Assembly: GCA_946613705.1 (NCBI GenBank)
Contig: CAMOFU010000032.1
Location: forward strand, 1 to 13,808
DNA: 13,808 bases
Direction: 5' to 3'
DNA from: an uncultured Clostridia bacterium
Lineage (GTDB): Bacteria > Bacillota > Clostridia > Oscillospirales > Ruminococcaceae
Both the position numbers and the translations under genes were made by a program. Below are positions 10,895 to 13,808 of this stretch, one piece after another. Under the pieces are notes generated by a model. It was not told the DNA's origin. It worked only from the letters and a program-made list of their open reading frames with translations, and searched no databases. Within the stretch, counting starts at the first letter, position 1; every line of letters begins with the position of its first letter.

Positions 10895-12769
10895 TCAGAA
10901 GTTGACAATGCCGTTATTATAATCGACGTAATTGCCGTTATCATCGGTATAGATATTATACTGAGCGTACTGCTTGAGCTGATCCTCGGTAACGGTCGAT
11001 CGGCCGTAGATAAGCTGCTGAAGATCCTGTGCGTTCTTAACGATATTGCACAGCAGGACAGAGTTGCCGTTTATCCAGTGTCCCGAGAAGGTATTATCCT
11101 CGGGGATACGGAACTCCTGCACATCGTAGCTGAGGTAATCGAACACATTCAGCACGAGCGAGGCAGCCTCTTCCTTGGTGATATTGGTCGAAACATTGGG
11201 CAGCACATTTTCGAGCATATTATGCAGTGTCAGCAGCGAAGCGCCCTTAGCCTTTTTGATGATCTCGCTGATAACGGTACGCTGGCGCTGTGTTCGGTCG
11301 AAATCGACATTGCCGACGTGACGTATCCTCGAATACGCGAGTGCCTGATTGCCGTTGAGGTGCAGCATCTCGCCGTCGATATCATAGCTCATCTCTATAT
11401 AATCGGTGCCCCACGGCTTACCGAGTATAGCATTCTGCTCATCGAGGGGATTCTGCATACCTCTGGTATTATCTCCGTCGGGGTCTGCGCCCTCATAGCC
11501 GTTTGCCTCATCGGGGGTGACATACAGATCAAGTCCGCCGAGATCGTCTACGATCTCGATAAACTGGTTGAAATCGACTACCACATACCTGTCGATATCT
11601 ATTCCGAAGTAGCTCTCGATCGTATCCTCGAGGTAGATCGGGCCGCCCGCATAGAACGCTCTGTTGAGTCGGTCAGAGACATCTACCCTCGGGATATACA
11701 GCCAGATGTCTCTCATGAACGAGGTCATCGTTATCGTCTTCTCCTTATGGTTCAGCGAGATCATCATCATAACGTCTGTATTTCCGCGCTCATCCTCAGC
11801 GTTCGTTGACCGCAGATCCTGTCCGACCAGAAGTATATTGAACACCTCTGAATCCTTCATCATATCGACCTGTATATTTTCAAGCTGCTTCTTGATACGC
11901 TCCTCCTCGGTCATCGGGTCAAACGTATCGGACTGCGTTGAATCGTCTGCGCTGACTACGGGAGCCTCCGATGTTACGCTCGTGTCCCAGTCCTTTTTCA
12001 TCAGCCCGTAATAGTGGCTGAACAGCAGATATATCCCCAGCCCCAGCAGGCACAGCACAAGGAACAGCACCCCGATTATGAATAAGGTCTTTTCCTTCTT
12101 TGTCCACTTCTTCTTGGCTGCGGGGTTTCGGCGCTTAGTAAGCGCCGATACGCTCTCCTCCCCCTCGGTGCTGCTTCCGTTCTCCGAGGCGGGGGATGTT
12201 TCAGGTCGGCTAATAGCCGACCCGACACGCTCATCGGCAGATAACTTCTTCCTCTGCTGACCGTTACCCTTCCCGACATCGTCTCTCTTGGGAGAGACGG
12301 GTCTGTTCCGAGTGGCAGCTCTGTCCTGAGATACATTTCTGTCCCGAGGTACAGACCTGTTCTTTTTTGCAGCAGCACCTTCAGCCCTCGGTTTTTTTCT
12401 TGCCTCGGGCACAGGGTGAGCCTTCATGTTCTGGTTTTTCTTATCCCAGATCTCGGCTGCCACCTTAGTCTTGGGCTTGAACATAAAGTCGTCCTTATCG
12501 CCGCCGATCACGGGCTGAACGACCTTGGGCTTGTCGGCACCCTCGGCGGGAGCCTCCCCGCTCTCTGCGGCAGCAGACCTTTCGGCCTCGGGCATGACCT
12601 GCTCGGCATCGGCAGAGCCTTCCTCACTGTTCAGCTGCTGACGGCGCTTTTTTCTGGCAGCCATCGCCGCCGATATCGCGTCCTCAAGCCCCTGCTCTGC
12701 TGCGGGCTCCAGGCTCTCATTATTATTGTTGTTATTGATATTGTTACTACTGTTATTATTATCCGACAT
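10895..12769 (-). CDS. LCP (LytR-CpsA-Psr) family glycopolymer transferase with long cytoplasmic N-terminus
   Basis: LCP enzymes transfer lipid-linked glycopolymers (teichoic acids, capsule or other wall glycans) to peptidoglycan outside the membrane. The 624-residue protein starts with an Asn-rich run (4-17), then acidic/Ala-rich and basic disordered segments to about residue 225, one transmembrane helix (229-250), and an acidic extracellular spacer. The LCP domain (about 307-505) shows FNILLVGQD, RGNTDVMMMISL, SFMRDIWLYIP, RLNRAFYAGG, VVVDFNQFIEIVDDLGG, ALAYSRIRH and DFDRTQRQR, which covers the conserved Arg/Asp set that binds the polyprenyl pyrophosphate. A C-terminal region of about 120 residues follows, ending with an Asn/Asp/Tyr-rich tail. 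ATG 12769 has GAGGT at 6 nt. The N-terminal cytoplasmic part is far longer than in typical LCP proteins. The particular polymer is unknown. Confidence 0.93.
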   Translation of the reverse strand: MSDNNNSSNNINNNNNNESLEPAAEQGLEDAISAAMAARKKRRQQLNSEEGSADAEQVMPEAERSAAAESGEAPAEGADKPKVVQPVIGGDKDDFMFKPKTKVAAEIWDKKNQNMKAHPVPEARKKPRAEGAAAKKNRSVPRDRNVSQDRAATRNRPVSPKRDDVGKGNGQQRKKLSADERVGSAISRPETSPASENGSSTEGEESVSALTKRRNPAAKKKWTKKEKTLFIIGVLFLVLCLLGLGIYLLFSHYYGLMKKDWDTSVTSEAPVVSADDSTQSDTFDPMTEEERIKKQLENIQVDMMKDSEVFNILLVGQDLRSTNAEDERGNTDVMMMISLNHKEKTITMTSFMRDIWLYIPRVDVSDRLNRAFYAGGPIYLEDTIESYFGIDIDRYVVVDFNQFIEIVDDLGGLDLYVTPDEANGYEGADPDGDNTRGMQNPLDEQNAILGKPWGTDYIEMSYDIDGEMLHLNGNQALAYSRIRHVGNVDFDRTQRQRTVISEIIKKAKGASLLTLHNMLENVLPNVSTNITKEEAASLVLNVFDYLSYDVQEFRIPEDNTFSGHWINGNSVLLCNIVKNAQDLQQLIYGRSTVTEDQLKQYAQYNIYTDDNGNYVDYNNGIVNF

Positions 12770-12779
12770 ATCAGACCTC

Positions 12780-12828
12780 GCTTGACGATCAAGTGAAATT
12801 TTAAATACCGTGCATTGCCATCGGCAAT
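12780..12828 (-). promoter_or_regulatory. LCP leader with two small perfect inverted repeats
   Basis: CTTGA-cga-TCAAG at 12781-12793 and ATTGCC-atc-GGCAAT at 12814-12828 both lie between the predicted start site and the LCP ATG. Their three-base loops suggest DNA-binding half-sites more than stable RNA hairpins. No regulator is recognised. Confidence 0.35.
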
Positions 12829-12854
12829 TCAGCGATCAAATCCTATACCTATTT

Positions 12855-12883
12855 ATTATATAACAAACGCAGGAAAAATACAA
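12855..12883 (-). promoter_or_regulatory. Promoter of the LCP gene
   Basis: On the minus strand TTGTAT (12883-12878) and TATAAT (12860-12855) are 17 bp apart. The predicted leader is about 80 nt. Other AT-rich -10-like sequences around 12920-12936 lack a -35. Confidence 0.7.
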
Positions 12884-12952
12884 GCCCCATATTGACCAAA
12901 TATCCCTCGTTTTTACATTATATTATATATTATATGACAATGCACAATATAT

Positions 12953-13774
12953 TCATCGGAAAGAGCTGTTGTATGACTGCGCCGACTCGTAAACGTGCTT
13001 TGCCGACACCGCAAATACGATCCCCAGTATCAGCGCAAGCAGCGAGACTCCGAGAAATACATACGTCCATGCGTTGTAGACCTCGCGGAGCAAGCCCTCG
13101 AAAGACTCGCCCGTTACTATCGCGCTCGCTGTCATCAGACCTACCGAGCCGAATACTCCGCAGAAGCTCATTCCCGCCGACAGCCGCAGCTCGCGCAGCA
13201 CCTTCAAAGCCTTGTCCTGCCTGCTGCCCGCAAGCCGTACCAGCGCCGAGATAATAAATATCAGCGCACAGATCGCAAAAATGATCTGCACCCAAAGCGA
13301 GATATAAAACAGCTTGTTGTCCGTAGCGCCTTCCGCTATAGCATCCAGCGATATCGAGAAGATGTTCTTGTCCCGATTCTTTGAGACCGCTTTCAGAAAG
13401 CTGAATGTGCTGAACGAGTATCTTGCAGGCGCAAACATCTTTATGAACGGCGCACTCACCAGAAAACAGCATAAAAGCATAAGCACTCCCGCCGACAGCG
13501 AATATCTGCCCATGCTTGCCGCAGGGTTTGACACAGGCTGCTGTATAGGTGCGCTCTGCTGATAATACGGCTGACCGATCGGCTCCTGCTGCGAGGGCTC
13601 ATATGGCTTGTAAACAGGCTGCTCCTGCTGGAAAAACTCCTGCTCCTGCGCAGGCGCACTCTCCCCGATCACCTGCTGCACATCCTCCGAGGGCTTCACA
13701 GCTACGGGATTTCCGCATTTGTTGCAAAACTTGGCATTGTCGGCAAGCTTGTTGCCGCAGTTTCTGCAAAACAT
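12953..13774 (-). CDS. Zinc-ribbon protein with four membrane spans
   Basis: The 273-residue product opens with a canonical zinc ribbon CRNC...CNKC (C3, C6, C17, C20). A Gln/Pro/Glu-rich linker (35-85) follows, then four predicted helices near 91-112, 156-180, 198-220 and 236-258. A basic loop (LAGSRQDKALKVLRELR, 181-197) should be cytoplasmic, as should the N-terminus. I do not recognise a family beyond the zinc ribbon, which is common in Clostridia membrane proteins of unknown role. ATG 13774 has GGAGGAG at about 6 nt. The gene precedes the LCP gene on the same strand by 183 bp with a separate promoter in between, so co-regulation is not implied. No intrinsic terminator is clear downstream, only an AT-rich stretch. 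Confidence 0.82.
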   Translation of the reverse strand: MFCRNCGNKLADNAKFCNKCGNPVAVKPSEDVQQVIGESAPAQEQEFFQQEQPVYKPYEPSQQEPIGQPYYQQSAPIQQPVSNPAASMGRYSLSAGVLMLLCCFLVSAPFIKMFAPARYSFSTFSFLKAVSKNRDKNIFSISLDAIAEGATDNKLFYISLWVQIIFAICALIFIISALVRLAGSRQDKALKVLRELRLSAGMSFCGVFGSVGLMTASAIVTGESFEGLLREVYNAWTYVFLGVSLLALILGIVFAVSAKHVYESAQSYNSSFR

Positions 13775-13808
13775 ATATACTCCTCCGTTCTTTGTCCCGA
13801 TCGACGGG

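Noticed and set aside
11078..11809. 243-codon open frame on the plus strand
   Set aside because: It is antisense to the LCP catalytic domain, with no recognisable motif.

Overview
The window looks like a chromosomal segment from a Gram-positive, low-to-moderate GC Clostridia member, most likely Ruminococcus or a close relative in the Oscillospiraceae. This is inferred from gene order and protein style: a scpB / DUF2953 / GerW (YtfJ) / DacF-type peptidase / RluB block, a GTP-type PEP carboxykinase, zinc-ribbon membrane proteins and strong Shine-Dalgarno sites. I see no rRNA, tRNA, CRISPR array, transposase or integrase. Most of the window is housekeeping and envelope genes.

Left block, plus strand (1-4579): the 3' end of an unrecognised gene, then scpB (chromosome segregation), a DUF2953 membrane protein, a 72-residue single-span membrane protein of unknown function, gerW, a penicillin-binding-protein-type D-Ala-D-Ala carboxypeptidase, and rluB. 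Spacing is tight and each gene has its own ribosome site, so it reads as one operon. Its terminator appears to lie inside the 3' end of the convergent downstream gene. Short palindromes of the form GTCCG-N6-CGGAC recur in this block.

Middle block, minus strand (4592-8287): an isolated phage-type DUF6291 replication-module protein, a one-span zinc-ribbon protein, and pckG. Clear promoters precede the zinc-ribbon gene and pckG, each with an inverted repeat in the -35/-10 spacer, and clear terminators follow both genes. A GC-rich, non-coding, hairpin-containing stretch (8390-8666) separates pckG from the divergent gene.

Right block: one plus-strand ECF-type S component (8748-9302) collides tail-to-tail with four minus-strand genes. 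In transcription order these are a four-span zinc-ribbon protein, an LCP (LytR-CpsA-Psr) glycopolymer transferase with an unusually long cytoplasmic N-terminus, an acylphosphatase, and a membrane-anchored VanY/M15 carboxypeptidase. LCP and VanY both act on peptidoglycan outside the membrane, so with the DacF-like peptidase in the left block the window carries three extracytoplasmic wall-modifying proteins.

No obviously new multi-gene system is visible. The observations most worth following are the short palindrome family, a probable ATC start codon for the DUF2953 gene, the conserved-position small membrane protein, the domesticated-looking DUF6291 gene with its slippage-prone repeat, and the operator-like palindromes at the two strong promoters.
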